The notes beneath the pieces were generated by a model. That model searched no databases. It was given only the letters and a program-made list of their open reading frames with translations, and was not told the origin of the DNA. Shown one piece after another: positions 19,148-28,598 of a stretch of 64,000 bases of DNA (positions within the stretch are counted from its first letter, which is position 1; every line of letters begins with the position of its first letter). Source of the stretch: Corynebacterium bovis DSM 20582 = CIP 54.80 (GTDB lineage: Bacteria; Actinomycetota; Actinomycetes; Mycobacteriales; Mycobacteriaceae); the NCBI RefSeq assembly GCF_030408615.1, contig NZ_CP047187.1, positions 1,922,001-1,986,000 of the forward strand, in the 5' to 3' direction. The position numbers and the translations under genes are program-made.

Positions 19148-21316
19148 TCACAGCATGCAGCTGACGCAGCCCTGGACCTCCGTGCCCGTGAGCGCGGTCT
19201 GGCGGAGCCGGATGTAGTAGATCGTCTTGATCCCCTTGCGCCAGGCGTAGATCTGCGCGCGGTTGATGTCGCGGGTCGTCGCCGTGTCCTTGAAGAACAG
19301 GGTGAGGGACAGGCCCTGGTCCACGTACTTCGTCGCGACGGCGTACGTGTCGATGATCTTCTCGAACCCGATCTCGTAGGCGTCCTCGTAGTACTCGAGG
19401 TTGTCGTTCGTCATGTACGGGGCCGGGTAGTACACGCGGCCGATCTTGCCCTCCTTGCGGATCTCGATCCGGGAGGCGATCGGGTGGATCGAGGATGTGG
19501 AGTTGTTGATGTAGGAGATGGACCCCGTCGGCGGGACGGCCTGGAGGTTCCGGTTGTACAGGCCGTGCTCGGCGACGTCCTTCTTCAGCGCCGCCCAGTC
19601 CTCGGCGGTCGGCACGTGGATCGTCGAGCCCTCGATGATCTCCCGCACCCGGTCGGTGCGCGGGGCGAAGTCCGCCGGGTCGTACCGGTCGAAGAACGCG
19701 CCGGAGGCGTAGTCGGACGTCTCGAAGCTCGTGAACCGGGTGCCGCGCTCGCGGGCGAGCGTCATCGACGCGCGGAGGCACTCGTACATCACCGCGGCGA
19801 AGTACACGTTGGTGAAGTCCAGCCCCTCCTCCGAGCCGTAGTGGATCCGCTCCCGGCCGAGGAAGCCGTGGAGGTTCATCTGGCCGAGGCCGATGGCGTG
19901 GGAGTGCTCGTTGCCCTGGCGCACCGACGGCACCGAGTCGATGGACGTCTGGTCGGCGACGGCGGTGAGCGCGCGGATGGCGGTCTCGATCGTCGCCGGG
20001 AAGTCGCCGGAGTCCACGGCCTCGGCGATGTTGAGCGACCCGAGGTTGCAGGAGATGTCGTCACCGATCCGCGAGTACGTGAGGTCCTCGTTGAACTCGC
20101 TCGGCGTGGAGACCTGGAGGATCTCCGAGCACAGGTTGGAGTGGGTGATCCGCCCCTCGATGGGGTTCGCGCGGTTCACCGTGTCCTCGAACATGATGTA
20201 CGGGTACCCGGACTCGAACTGGATCTCCGCGAGGGTCTGGAAGAAGTGGCGGGCGTTGATCTTGCGCTTGCGGATGCGCGGGTCCTCGACCATCTCCTCG
20301 TAGTGCTCGGTGACGGAGATGTCCGCGAAGGGCTTGCCGTAGATGCGCTCGACGTCGTACGGGGAGAACAGGTACATGTCGTCGTCGCGCTTGGCGAGCT
20401 CGAAGGTGATGTCCGGGATGACGACGCCGAGGGAGAGGGTCTTGATGCGGATCTTCTCGTCCGCGTTCTCCCGCTTCGTGTCGAGGAACCGCATGATGTC
20501 CGGGTGGTGCGCGTTGAGGTACACCGCGCCGGCGCCCTGCCGCGCCCCGAGCTGGTTGGCGTAGGAGAACGCGTCCTCGAGCAGCTTCATGACGGGGATG
20601 ACGCCGGAGGACTGGTTCTCGATGTGCTTGATCGGCGCGCCGTGCTCGCGGATGTTCGACAGCAGCAGGGCGACGCCGCCGCCGCGCTTCGACAGCTGGA
20701 GCGCGGAGTTGATCGACCGGCCGATGGACTCCATGTTGTCCTCGATGCGCAGGAGGAAGCAGGAGACCGGCTCGCCGCGCTGGGCCTTGCCGGAGTTGAG
20801 GAACGTCGGCGTCGCCGGCTGGAACCGGCCCTCGATGATCTCGTCGACGATCCGCTCGGCGAGGGCGGTGTCCCCGGCGGCGAGGGTGAGGGCGACCATG
20901 CACACGCGGTCCTCGTAGCGCTCGAGGTAGCGGCGGCCGTCGAAGGTCTTCAGCGTGTACGAGGTGTAGTACTTGTACGCCCCGAGGAAGGTCCGGAACC
21001 GGAACTTGTGGGCGTAGGCCCGCTTGAACAGGCTCTTGATGAACGCGAAGTCGTAGGGCTCGAGCACCTCGGGGTCGTAGTAGCGGTTCTCCACGAGGTA
21101 CTCGATCTTCTCCTCGAGGTCGTGGAAGAAGACCGTGTTCTGGTTGACGTGCTGGAGGAAGTACTGGTTCGCGGCCTCGCGGTCCTTGTCGAACTGGATC
21201 CTGCCGTTGTCGTCGTAGAGGTTGAGCAGGGCGTTGAGCGCGTGGAAGTCCAGCTGCTCGGTGGGCTGGACGGGCTCGGCGACGCTGCGGCCGACTCCCT
21301 GTGCGGTCTCGGTCAT
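19148..21316 (-). CDS. nrdE: Class Ib ribonucleotide reductase alpha subunit
   Basis: NrdE reduces ribonucleoside diphosphates in the cytoplasm. The 722-aa protein lacks an ATP-cone, as class Ib enzymes do. It contains [27 protein letters not shown], the loop [22 protein letters not shown], the radical-site Cys region and the C-terminal redox pair CVSC in [10 protein letters not shown]. The ATG (MTETAQGVG) was chosen as the first start that gives the family length. The upstream open frame runs into a repetitive GT-rich spacer. nrdI lies upstream. Confidence 0.98.
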   Translation of the reverse strand: MTETAQGVGRSVAEPVQPTEQLDFHALNALLNLYDDNGRIQFDKDREAANQYFLQHVNQNTVFFHDLEEKIEYLVENRYYDPEVLEPYDFAFIKSLFKRAYAHKFRFRTFLGAYKYYTSYTLKTFDGRRYLERYEDRVCMVALTLAAGDTALAERIVDEIIEGRFQPATPTFLNSGKAQRGEPVSCFLLRIEDNMESIGRSINSALQLSKRGGGVALLLSNIREHGAPIKHIENQSSGVIPVMKLLEDAFSYANQLGARQGAGAVYLNAHHPDIMRFLDTKRENADEKIRIKTLSLGVVIPDITFELAKRDDDMYLFSPYDVERIYGKPFADISVTEHYEEMVEDPRIRKRKINARHFFQTLAEIQFESGYPYIMFEDTVNRANPIEGRITHSNLCSEILQVSTPSEFNEDLTYSRIGDDISCNLGSLNIAEAVDSGDFPATIETAIRALTAVADQTSIDSVPSVRQGNEHSHAIGLGQMNLHGFLGRERIHYGSEEGLDFTNVYFAAVMYECLRASMTLARERGTRFTSFETSDYASGAFFDRYDPADFAPRTDRVREIIEGSTIHVPTAEDWAALKKDVAEHGLYNRNLQAVPPTGSISYINNSTSSIHPIASRIEIRKEGKIGRVYYPAPYMTNDNLEYYEDAYEIGFEKIIDTYAVATKYVDQGLSLTLFFKDTATTRDINRAQIYAWRKGIKTIYYIRLRQTALTGTEVQGCVSCML

Positions 21317-21357
21317 GACGGGTCCTCTCCTGGGGGGCACTCTTCGTGTGCCGGTTG

Positions 21358-21489
21358 TCGGGTGGTCTGTGGTCTGGTCTCGGGTGGTCTGTGGTCCGGT
21401 CTCGGGTGGTCTGTGGTCCGGTGACCGGTGTCTGTCTGTCGGGTGGTCTGTGGTCTGTCGTCTGGTTGTCGGGTGGTCTGTCGTCGGGT
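21358..21489. repeat. GT-rich repeat array between nrdI and nrdE
   Basis: The core TCGGGTGGTCTGT starts at 21358, 21380, 21402, 21439 and 21469, with variable GGTCTG/GGTCCG linkers, filling most of the 193-nt nrdI-nrdE spacer. nrdI and nrdE are usually almost contiguous in class Ib operons. No coding potential is supported. Confidence 0.85.
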
Positions 21490-21509
21490 GGGCGCGGCGC
21501 CGGGCGGGG

Positions 21510-21956
21510 TCAGGCGGCGGTCGTCGTCCACCGCCCTTCCGCGCGGAGCGCGTCCTCGAACTCCCGGAGTCCCTCACGGACCCGCTCGACGTCGGTCGGC
21601 GTGCCGAGCAGCTCGAAGCGGTACAGGTACGGCACGCCGCACTTCGCGGCGATGACCTCCCCCGCCTTGCCGTAGTCCGCGCCGAAGTTCACGTTCCCGG
21701 AGGCGATGACCCCCCGGAGGAGACGCCGGTTGCCCTCGTCGTTGAGGAACCGGATCACCTGCTTCGGCACCGGGCGCGACAGGTCGCCGGAGATCGACGC
21801 CCCTCCCCCGTAGGTGGGGCAGACGAGCACGTACGGGCGGTCGACGGTCAGCGGGTCCTCCGTCCGGAGCAGGGGGATCCTGCTGGAGGGGAGACCGAGC
21901 TTCGCGACGAAGCGCGCGGTGTTGTTCGTTGTCGAGGAGAAGTAGACGACGTGCAT
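21510..21956 (-). CDS. nrdI: NrdI flavodoxin-like protein
   Basis: NrdI supplies the oxidant that activates the Mn2-tyrosyl centre of NrdF. The 148-aa protein has [15 protein letters not shown] (FMN phosphate loop), [10 protein letters not shown] and [17 protein letters not shown], the family's diagnostic loops. It follows the MFS gene with only a few nucleotides between, so it is probably co-transcribed with nrdH and the MFS gene. Confidence 0.97.
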   Translation of the reverse strand: MHVVYFSSTTNNTARFVAKLGLPSSRIPLLRTEDPLTVDRPYVLVCPTYGGGASISGDLSRPVPKQVIRFLNDEGNRRLLRGVIASGNVNFGADYGKAGEVIAAKCGVPYLYRFELLGTPTDVERVREGLREFEDALRAEGRWTTTAA

Positions 21957-21959
21957 CGG

Positions 21960-23507
21960 TCAGCTGTCCTTCCGCTCGGGGCCGGTCGACCCGGCACGGG
22001 TGGGTGTGGTGGGTGTGGCGGTGGTCTGCTCGGTGGTCTGCTCGGTGGTCCGGTCGGTGGTGGTGTCCGCCGCGCCGGACGGTGCCGGGTGCGCGGACGG
22101 TGCCGGGTGCCGGTCGTCGCCGTCGCCGGGGGCGGGACGGTCGCCGTCGCCGGGGGTGGGGGTCCCCGGGGAGGACGACGCCACCCTCCCCGCGGACGGC
22201 GCGCGGTGGCGGAGGAAGGCCGGGGCGAGGGCGACCGCCACGAGCGTGCCGACGATCGCGAGCACGCCGCCGGCCGCGGTCGTCGGCCCGGCCCCGAAGG
22301 TCGTGCCGCCCCACCCGTGGAGGATGTCCGCGAGCCGCGGCCCGCCGGCGACGACGACGATGAACACGCCCTGGAGCCGGCCCCGCAGTTCGTCGTCGGC
22401 GGTCTCCTGGACCATCGCCGAGCGGAGGACGGCGCTGACCATGTCGGCGGCGCCACCCGCGGCGAAGGCGACGAGGGCGACGGCCGCCCACACCCCCACC
22501 ACCCCGTCGGCGGCGGTGACGGCGAGCCCCATGACGACGATCGCCAGCCCCCACACGACGACGGAGACGGTGACGCCGAGACCCTGCCGCCGCATCCGCG
22601 TGATCCGCCCGGAGAACACGCCGCCGAGCACCGCGCCGACGGGCAGCGCCGCGAAGAGCAGGGCGTAGATGAGGCCGCCCCCGGCGGGCTCGCCGAAGTC
22701 GACGGTCGACATCTGCGGGATGAGGGCCCGGGGCATGCCGAAGACCATCGCGATGATGTCGACGACGAAGCTCACGAGGAGCACCGGGCGGGTCACGAGG
22801 TAGCGGGCCCCCTCGAGGACACTGCGGAGACCGGCGCGCCGCGGGGAGGCGGCGTCGTCCCCCTCCCGCCGGGACCCCGCGGCCCCCGCACCGTCCGGGC
22901 CCTCCCCCGGGCGCATCGGCGGCAGGGAGATCACCGCCCACAGGGTGGCGAACAGGGCGACGGCGTCACCGAGGTAGAGCCAGGCGAAGCCGACGAACGG
23001 GATGAGCGCGCCGCCGACGAGCGGGCCGACGATCGCGCCGGCCTGCTGCACGGTCATGGTGAGGGACGTCGCGGCGGCGATGTTCTCGACGCCGACGAGC
23101 CGGGGGATGACGGCCGTGCGCGCCGGCTGATTGACGGCGAAACACGCCTGCTGCACGGCGAAGATGCCGAGGATCAGCCACACGTTCCCCACCCCGGCGG
23201 CGGCCTGCGCCCAGAAGGCGACGGCGGTGAGGATGAGCCCGCTGGTGGTGAACAGCAGCAGCCGGCGGCGGTCCATGTGGTCCGCGAGCGACCCGCCGTA
23301 CAGGCCGAAGACGATGAGCGGCACGAGGCCGAACGCCCCGGCGAGGCCGACGTACGCCGAACTGCCGGTGATGACGTAGATCTGTGCGGGGACGGCGATG
23401 ATGGTGAGCTGCGCCCCGATGACGGTGATGATGTTCGCCGTCCAGAGGCGGCGGAACCTCGGGTACCGCAGGGGGGTCGTGTCCGCGAGGACGGACCTGA
23501 AGGCCAT
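21960..23507 (-). CDS. MFS transporter lying inside the nrd cluster
   Basis: A 515-aa major facilitator of the enterobactin-exporter/multidrug type. Its core is RSVLADTTPLRYPRFRRLW, GGSLADHMDRRRLL (motif A), and QQACFAVNQPARTAVIPRLV, with about 12 membrane segments. The C-terminus after about residue 430 is a disordered Thr/Pro/Gly tail with RTTEQTTEQTT repeats. ATG 23507 follows GAGGTG at normal spacing. Its stop is 3 nt before the nrdI start, so it is integrated into the nrd operon. Substrate unknown. The operon position suggests, but does not show, a link to metal supply. Confidence 0.85.
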   Translation of the reverse strand: MAFRSVLADTTPLRYPRFRRLWTANIITVIGAQLTIIAVPAQIYVITGSSAYVGLAGAFGLVPLIVFGLYGGSLADHMDRRRLLLFTTSGLILTAVAFWAQAAAGVGNVWLILGIFAVQQACFAVNQPARTAVIPRLVGVENIAAATSLTMTVQQAGAIVGPLVGGALIPFVGFAWLYLGDAVALFATLWAVISLPPMRPGEGPDGAGAAGSRREGDDAASPRRAGLRSVLEGARYLVTRPVLLVSFVVDIIAMVFGMPRALIPQMSTVDFGEPAGGGLIYALLFAALPVGAVLGGVFSGRITRMRRQGLGVTVSVVVWGLAIVVMGLAVTAADGVVGVWAAVALVAFAAGGAADMVSAVLRSAMVQETADDELRGRLQGVFIVVVAGGPRLADILHGWGGTTFGAGPTTAAGGVLAIVGTLVAVALAPAFLRHRAPSAGRVASSSPGTPTPGDGDRPAPGDGDDRHPAPSAHPAPSGAADTTTDRTTEQTTEQTTATPTTPTRAGSTGPERKDS

Positions 23508-23633
23508 GGCTGCACACCTCACGCAGGATGTCGGTGGAAGAAGGCGAAGGCACGGGGGACGGACGACGGGAGGGGCGCGCGATGGTGGGGCGCGGGGCCG
23601 GGGGCACGCCCCCGGCGGTGACGACGGGGCCGG

Positions 23634-23864
23634 TCAGGCCGCCGCGGCGCTGAGCTGCCGGATGCGGTCCGGGCGGAAACCGGACCAGTGCTCCTCCCCC
23701 GCGACGACGACCGGGGCCTGGAGGTGACCGAGGGCCATGACGTAGTCCCGGGCCTCGTCGTCCATGCTGATATCCACGAGCTCGTAGGAGAGACCGGCGC
23801 GGTCGAGGGCCTTCTTGGTGGCGTTGCACTGGACGCAGGCGGGCTTGGTGTACACGGTGATCAT
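23634..23864 (-). CDS. nrdH: NrdH glutaredoxin-like electron donor
   Basis: NrdH is a small redoxin that reduces NrdE and is itself reduced by thioredoxin reductase. The 76-aa protein has the active site C-V-Q-C at residues 10-13, the NrdH hallmark WSGFRPDRI near the C-terminus, and APVVV before it. It is the first gene of the nrdH-MFS-nrdI-nrdE run and is preceded by candidate NrdR boxes. Confidence 0.97.
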   Translation of the reverse strand: MITVYTKPACVQCNATKKALDRAGLSYELVDISMDDEARDYVMALGHLQAPVVVAGEEHWSGFRPDRIRQLSAAAA

Positions 23865-24128
23865 GGGGAGGACTCCTGGAGTGGGGCTGTGGGTGTCGGT
23901 GTCGGGGTGCAGGACCGCGCTCGACGCGACGGTACCCGTGGTGACGGTGGCTGATCGTGAAGCTGGTACGGACGCGTCCCGGCTGTTCCCTGAGATGGCG
24001 GTCGGGCCTGTTCCCCGGCCCGTCCGGCGACCCGTGCAGGACGCGCTGACCTGACCGAGACTACACAGTCAGACACCGTCCCGGCAAGCTCCGGGAACCC
24101 AACATTTTGGGGTGTGATCCTGGTCAAA

Positions 24129-24197
24129 ACACTATATGTAGTAGTTACATTACGGGAATTCGCTGGTGGCCGGGAAGCGTGGCACTACATCTAGGGA
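24129..24197 (-). promoter_or_regulatory. Candidate pair of NrdR boxes upstream of nrdH
   Basis: ACACTATATGTAGTAG (24129-24144) closely matches the NrdR consensus acaCwAtATaTwGtgt. GCACTACATCTAGGGA (24182-24197) is a weaker second copy. They are 53 nt apart, about five helical turns. NrdR represses nrd operons in actinobacteria. The second box is less certain. Confidence 0.65.
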
Positions 24198-24300
24198 CCG
24201 GGGGAACATGGATGTAATTCCAGGGATGTCCGTCGCGCCACACCCCCGGAAAGGTCGGCTGCACAGGCTGACCTCGACGTCTGCGCAGGACCCCGGCGGA

Positions 24301-24398
24301 CCCCGGCCGCGCCGCCTCCCCACCCCCCGCACCGACCCCCTCGCCGGGCCCGCGGCGGTCCCCGGCCGCGCCGCCTCCCCACCCCCCGCACCGACCCC
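24301..24398. repeat. Perfect 39-nt direct repeat
   Basis: Positions 24301-24339 and 24360-24398 are identical (CCCCGGCCGCGCC ... GCACCGACCCC) and start 59 nt apart. They lie in the non-coding tail beyond the rpmJ terminator. No protein or RNA structure is obvious. Confidence 0.85.
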
Positions 24399-24409
24399 GG
24401 ACAGACGAA

Positions 24410-24445
24410 ACCCTCCCGGCCGGGACGGAGATCCCGGGGGAGGGT
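24410..24445 (-). terminator. Terminator after rpmJ
   Basis: A stem of ACCCTCCC with GGGAGGGT, continued by CCGGGA/TCCCGG after a two-base bulge, with a 6-nt loop. On the minus strand it is followed by TTTCG. It lies 36 nt beyond the rpmJ stop. Confidence 0.75.
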
Positions 24446-24481
24446 CGGTCAGGGGCGGGGCCCCGGCGCGGCCTGGGCCGC

Positions 24482-24604
24482 TCAGCCCTGGCGGGCCTTG
24501 AAGCGCGGGTCGCGCTTGTTGATCACGTAGACCTTGCCGTGGCGGCGGACAACCTGAGCGCCCGGCTTGTTCTTCAGCGACCGAAGGGACTTGCGGACCT
24601 TCAT
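24482..24604 (-). CDS. rpmJ: 50S ribosomal protein L36 (zinc-independent type)
   Basis: A 40-aa basic protein, [15 protein letters not shown] to RFKARQG, with the [19 protein letters not shown] segment of L36. It lacks the four zinc-binding Cys/His of the C+ form, so it is the C- paralogue usually made under zinc limitation or as sole copy. A good GGAAGAAAGGAG sequence precedes the ATG. No convincing Zur box was seen in the 224 nt towards nadE. Confidence 0.95.
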   Translation of the reverse strand: MKVRKSLRSLKNKPGAQVVRRHGKVYVINKRDPRFKARQG

Positions 24605-24654
24605 CGGGCGCTCCTTTCTTCCTTCAGGTGGACAGGAGTTGCCTCACACGACTT

Positions 24655-24669
24655 GCCAGGCAACCTGGC
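24655..24669. promoter_or_regulatory. Short inverted repeat in the rpmJ-nadE divergent region
   Basis: GCCAGG-CAA-CCTGGC is a perfect palindrome with a 3-nt centre, in the non-coding gap between the divergent rpmJ and nadE. It could be an operator for either gene. No known regulator consensus matched. Confidence 0.35.
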
Positions 24670-24828
24670 GGCCACGTCCGGGACGCTCCGGGGGCATCGC
24701 GGGGCGACGTCCGGGCCGAACTGACCATGACACAAGCGGTCATCATAGCCCGCGACCACGGGCCTGACCAAAACGTGGCCGCAGCGCCCACGCCGGTCGG
24801 CGCCGCCGCGGCCGGTAGGATCGGCCGC

Positions 24829-25794
24829 ATGACGACGCCGCCGACCACCACGAACCCCTCCGACCCCTCCGACGACCGGGACTCCACCGGTACCACCGGC
24901 ACCACCGCCTCCCCCGGCGGCCCGGGAGCCGGCGCACCGGCCCGCCCCCTCCGCGAGACGATCATCGACGAGCTGGGCGTCGAACCCCACATCGACCCCG
25001 CCGCCGAGATCGAGCGCCGGGTGACCTTCCTCACCAACTACCTCCTCGCCTCCCACACGCGCGGGTTCGTCCTCGGCATCTCCGGGGGCCAGGACTCGAC
25101 GCTGGCCGGGCGCCTCTGCCAGCTCGCCGTCGAGAAGCTGCGCGGCACCGCCGACGCCGGGCACCCGGACGCGCGCGACGTGGAGTTCATCGCCGTGCGC
25201 CTGCCCTACGGGGAGCAGGCCGACGAGGACGACGCGCAGACCGCCCTCCGGTTCATCGCCCCGGACCGCACCGTGAGCGTGGACATCCGCCCCGCCGCCG
25301 ACGCCGCGGCGGCGGACGTCGCGGCCGCGCTCGGTGTGGACCGCCTGTCCGACCTCAACAAGGGCAACGTCAAGGCCCGGCAGCGGATGATCGCCCAGTA
25401 CGCGCTCGCGGGCGAGCGGGGGCTGCTCGTCGTCGGCACCGACCACGCCGCCGAGGCCGTGACCGGCTTCTACACGAAGTTCGGCGACGGCGGCGCGGAC
25501 GTGACCCCCCTGGCCGGTCTCACGAAGCGCCAGGGCGCGGCGCTGCTCCGCGAGCTCGGGGCCCCGGAGTCCACGTGGACGAAGGTTCCGACCGCCGACC
25601 TCGAGGACGACCGCCCGGCACTGCCCGACGAGGAGGCGCTCGGCGTGACGTACACGCAGATCGACGACTACCTCGAGGGCGCGGACATCGACGGCGGGAC
25701 CGCCGCCCGCATCGAGCACCTGTGGCGGGTCAGCCGCCACAAGCGCGCGATGCCCGTCGCCCCGCACGACACGTGGTGGGCGCACCAGGTCTGA
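24829..25794 (+). CDS. nadE: Ammonia-dependent NAD synthetase
   Basis: NadE adenylates nicotinate adenine dinucleotide and amidates it with ammonia to give NAD. The 321-aa protein has a disordered 40-residue Thr/Pro/Gly leader, then the PP-loop [39 protein letters not shown] and [22 protein letters not shown]. There is no glutaminase domain, so it is the short form. The start ATG follows the -10-like TAGGAT. Complements pncB in NAD salvage. Confidence 0.96.
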   Translation: MTTPPTTTNPSDPSDDRDSTGTTGTTASPGGPGAGAPARPLRETIIDELGVEPHIDPAAEIERRVTFLTNYLLASHTRGFVLGISGGQDSTLAGRLCQLAVEKLRGTADAGHPDARDVEFIAVRLPYGEQADEDDAQTALRFIAPDRTVSVDIRPAADAAAADVAAALGVDRLSDLNKGNVKARQRMIAQYALAGERGLLVVGTDHAAEAVTGFYTKFGDGGADVTPLAGLTKRQGAALLRELGAPESTWTKVPTADLEDDRPALPDEEALGVTYTQIDDYLEGADIDGGTAARIEHLWRVSRHKRAMPVAPHDTWWAHQV

Positions 25795-25905
25795 CGGGGG
25801 TCGCGGGGCCGACGGGGTCCGGGGTCGGGACGACTCACCCGGGGTCGGGACGACGCACCCGCTGAGCGGGGGCCCGGCACGACCGTCCCCCACCCCGGTC
25901 CGGGG

Positions 25906-26631
25906 TCAGGACGACGCGAAGAGGTCCGACCCGAACTGCTGGATGATGAGCGCGGCGAAGCCGAGGTACCAGACGAGGACGACGAGCGCGGGCAGGGCGT
26001 TGCGCCGCACCGGCTCCTCCCCCGCCGCCCGGCGCCGCTCGCGGGCCACGTGCACGAGCGTCGTGACGAACAGCGGCAGCGTCACCGCCCACACGATCAT
26101 GCACCAGGGGCACAGCGCGACGATCTCGTAGACCGCCTGGTAGGCCAGCCAGTGCACGAAGACCACCGCGAGGGTCAGGCCCGCGGTGAAGCCCCACCAG
26201 AACCACGGCCGGAACCGGGCGCCGGCGAGCAGCGCCATGCCGACGGTGATGACGACGGGGAAGCCGACGAGCCCGATGATCGGGTTGGGGAACCCGAAGG
26301 CGCTCGCCTGGTCCGAGGCCATGACGTCACCGCACGCGATGACGGAGTTGACGGTGCAGGACGGGACGAAGCCGCTGTCCTGCATCATGTGGATCTTCTC
26401 CACCATGATGACCGCGGAGAAGATGAGGCCGACGGCCCCGAGCAGCGTGATCCACACGCCGTAGAGGGCGCTGCCGCCCCACCGGCCGTCGGGGGCGGCG
26501 CCGGCCGCGGCGCCGGTCGCGGCGGTCCGGGCGGCGGACGGTGTCCCGGGGGCCGGTCCGCCCGACGCGGCGGTCACGGCGGTCACGGCGGTGTCACCGC
26601 CCGGGGTGCTGGCTGCGGTCATGCCCGACAT
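25906..26631 (-). CDS. Vitamin K epoxide reductase (VKOR) family membrane protein
   Basis: Bacterial VKOR reoxidises DsbA-type oxidases using menaquinone, driving disulfide formation in secreted proteins. The 241-aa protein has a 45-residue Ala/Thr/Gly leader and about four to five membrane segments. The loop cysteine pair sits in SCTVNSVIACGDVM and the quinone-side CxxC in ALCPWCMIVW. ATG 26631 has AAGGA at 7 nt. A DsbA-like protein with CPHC is encoded at 35383-36117 and is a plausible partner. Confidence 0.92.
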   Translation of the reverse strand: MSGMTAASTPGGDTAVTAVTAASGGPAPGTPSAARTAATGAAAGAAPDGRWGGSALYGVWITLLGAVGLIFSAVIMVEKIHMMQDSGFVPSCTVNSVIACGDVMASDQASAFGFPNPIIGLVGFPVVITVGMALLAGARFRPWFWWGFTAGLTLAVVFVHWLAYQAVYEIVALCPWCMIVWAVTLPLFVTTLVHVARERRRAAGEEPVRRNALPALVVLVWYLGFAALIIQQFGSDLFASS

Positions 26632-27113
26632 GGTGGAGTCCTTCACAGGGTGTGTGGGGAGGCGTCGTCCGCCGCGACCCGTGCGGGTCGCCGCGCCCGC
26701 GCCCCGCTGGTGTGTGTGGTCGTCGCGTGGCGTCGCCCGCGCGGCGCGGGGACCCGGCCGACCGGCCGGTGCCCGCGCCCGGGGGACGCCGCCCCACATT
26801 GTACGACCGGCCCGCCCGCACCGAAAGCTGACATGTCAACAATGTCGGTGCAGCAGAGTCCCCCTCCCCCGGCACCCCCGCCGCCGCAGCGGCGCGCCCC
26901 GGAGCGCCCGGCCGCACCGCCGCCGACCCCGCGCTGACCTGCGCCCGGACCGCGATCCGGCCGGGGCCGCCACCCCACCCGGACGCCGCCGGTATCGCGT
27001 CTGCGACCCCCGCCCGAAGCGTGCCGTCGTCTCCCCTCGGAAAACCGCATTTCATGACAGACGGCCGCAGAACCGCTATTGTCGTCACGGTTCCCGAACC
27101 GGAAGGAAATTCC
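26632..27113. other. Divergent intergenic region between VKOR and MHS transporter genes
   Basis: A 482-nt non-coding gap. It contains the 10-nt palindrome TGACATGTCA (26829-26838), followed at once by ACAATGT, with an inverted copy ACATTGT about 40 nt before. These could be operator sites for the transporter. Around 27010-27110 it becomes AT-richer, the likely promoter of the plus-strand gene. No gene is supported. Confidence 0.45.
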
Positions 27114-28598
27114 ATGCGACGAAGCCACAAAAGTGCTTCAGTCCTCCGCGAAGAGGACATCCATGTCGTCGACCAGGACGAAATGAAAAAAGCCCTCCGG
27201 GCAACCCTCCTGGGAAACTTCATGGAGTGGTTTGACATCGGCATTTTCGCCTACGTCATGACCTACATTTCACTCCTGTTCTTCCCGCTGCCGTCCCCGT
27301 GGGACCAGCTGGCCTCGTTCGCCACCCTCGCCGTGACCTTCCTGGTCCGGCCCCTCGGCGGACTGATCCTCGGCCCCCTCGGCGACCGCATCGGCCGCCG
27401 CCGGATCCTCGCCTTCACGATCGTGGCGATGTCCCTGGGCACGTTCCTCATCGGTGTGCTGCCGACGTACGCGCAGATCGGCATCGCCGCCCCGGTGCTG
27501 CTCATCCTGCTGAAGTTCATCCAGGGCTTCTCCACCGGCGGCGAGTACGCCGGCGCGGCGACGTTCATCGCGGAGTACTCCTCCGACCGGCGCCGCGGAT
27601 TCTGGGGCTCGTTCCTCGACTTCGGCTCCTACCTCGGGTTCGCGGCCGCCGCCGCGCTCGTCACCGTCGTCGAGCTGCTGACCGACGACGCCCAGATGGA
27701 GTCCTGGGGCTGGCGCATCCCCTTCCTCGTCGCCCTCCCCCTCGGCCTGGTCGGCGTGTACATGCGCTCCCACATCAAGGAGTCCCACACCTTCGAGGCC
27801 AACCAGGAGGACAAGGAGAAGAAGGCCCAGGCCGGCGGTGCCCCCGAGGAGGGCATGGTCGCCCAGGTCCGCTACCTCGTGAAGACCTTCTGGCCGCAGA
27901 TCCTCATGGGCTCCGGGCTCGTCATGTGCGCGCAGGTCGTCGGCTACGCCCTGACGACCTACATGCCGACCTACCTCACGGACTCCCTCGGCTACGACAC
28001 GCTCCACGGCAACGCGCTGCTCGTCCCGGTGCTCATCATCGTGTCCGTGGCGCTGCCGCTGTTCGGCGCGCTGTCCGACCGTGTCGGCCGGCGCCCGGTC
28101 ATGCTCACCGGCTGTGTCGCGGGTGTGATCCTGGCGATCCCGGCGTTCATGCTCATGATGATGGGCCACACGTGGTCCACCCTCGCCGGCCTCATGATCA
28201 TCGGCGTCATCATGATGTTCCAGGTGTCCGTCCAGGCGTCGGCCCTGCCGTCGCTGTTCCCGACGGAGAGCCGCTACACCGCGATGGGCCTGATGTTCAA
28301 CATCGCCGTGGCGCTGTTCGGCGGCACGACCGGCTTCGTCATCAGTGCCCTGCAGAGCATCATCGGCTCCGACATGGCCGGCGCGTACTACATCATCTTC
28401 GCGTGCATCGTCGGCGGCATCGGCGTGTACTGCATGAAGGAGTCCTCCGGCCGCAACCTCATCGGCTCCATGCCGGTCGTGGACCACGAGCACGAGGTCC
28501 GCGGGGTCGTGGAGAACGTCGAGGCGAACGAGAAGTACGACCTCGAGACGATGCCCGTCGACGGGCCCGTCGACATCGAGACGCTCCGCGGCAACTGA
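27114..28598 (+). CDS. MHS-family proton symporter (ProP-like)
   Basis: A 494-aa major facilitator of the metabolite:H+ symport family. NFMEWFDIGIFAYV, RPLGGLILGPLGDRIGRRRIL (motif A), GFSTGGEYAGAATFIAEY and GFWGSFLDFGSYLG are characteristic of ProP/ShiA members. Twelve membrane segments and a charged C-terminal tail of about 45 residues are seen; ProP osmosensors have a similar extension. GGAAGGAAA precedes the ATG at 27114 and fixes the start. Substrate is likely a compatible solute or carboxylate. Confidence 0.88.
   Translation: MRRSHKSASVLREEDIHVVDQDEMKKALRATLLGNFMEWFDIGIFAYVMTYISLLFFPLPSPWDQLASFATLAVTFLVRPLGGLILGPLGDRIGRRRILAFTIVAMSLGTFLIGVLPTYAQIGIAAPVLLILLKFIQGFSTGGEYAGAATFIAEYSSDRRRGFWGSFLDFGSYLGFAAAAALVTVVELLTDDAQMESWGWRIPFLVALPLGLVGVYMRSHIKESHTFEANQEDKEKKAQAGGAPEEGMVAQVRYLVKTFWPQILMGSGLVMCAQVVGYALTTYMPTYLTDSLGYDTLHGNALLVPVLIIVSVALPLFGALSDRVGRRPVMLTGCVAGVILAIPAFMLMMMGHTWSTLAGLMIIGVIMMFQVSVQASALPSLFPTESRYTAMGLMFNIAVALFGGTTGFVISALQSIIGSDMAGAYYIIFACIVGGIGVYCMKESSGRNLIGSMPVVDHEHEVRGVVENVEANEKYDLETMPVDGPVDIETLRGN

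Larger units (their letters stand above)
23865..24481. other. Intergenic region upstream of nrdH
   Basis: This 617-nt gap holds the nrdH control region (AT-rich section about 24100-24200 with two NrdR-like boxes), then GC-rich DNA with a duplicated 39-nt segment, and the rpmJ terminator. Each is listed separately. No gene is supported in it. Confidence 0.6.

Noticed and set aside
21358..21489. CRISPR array in the nrdI-nrdE spacer
   Set aside because: Core copies are 13 nt with short, similar linkers, not spacer-like; no cas genes.
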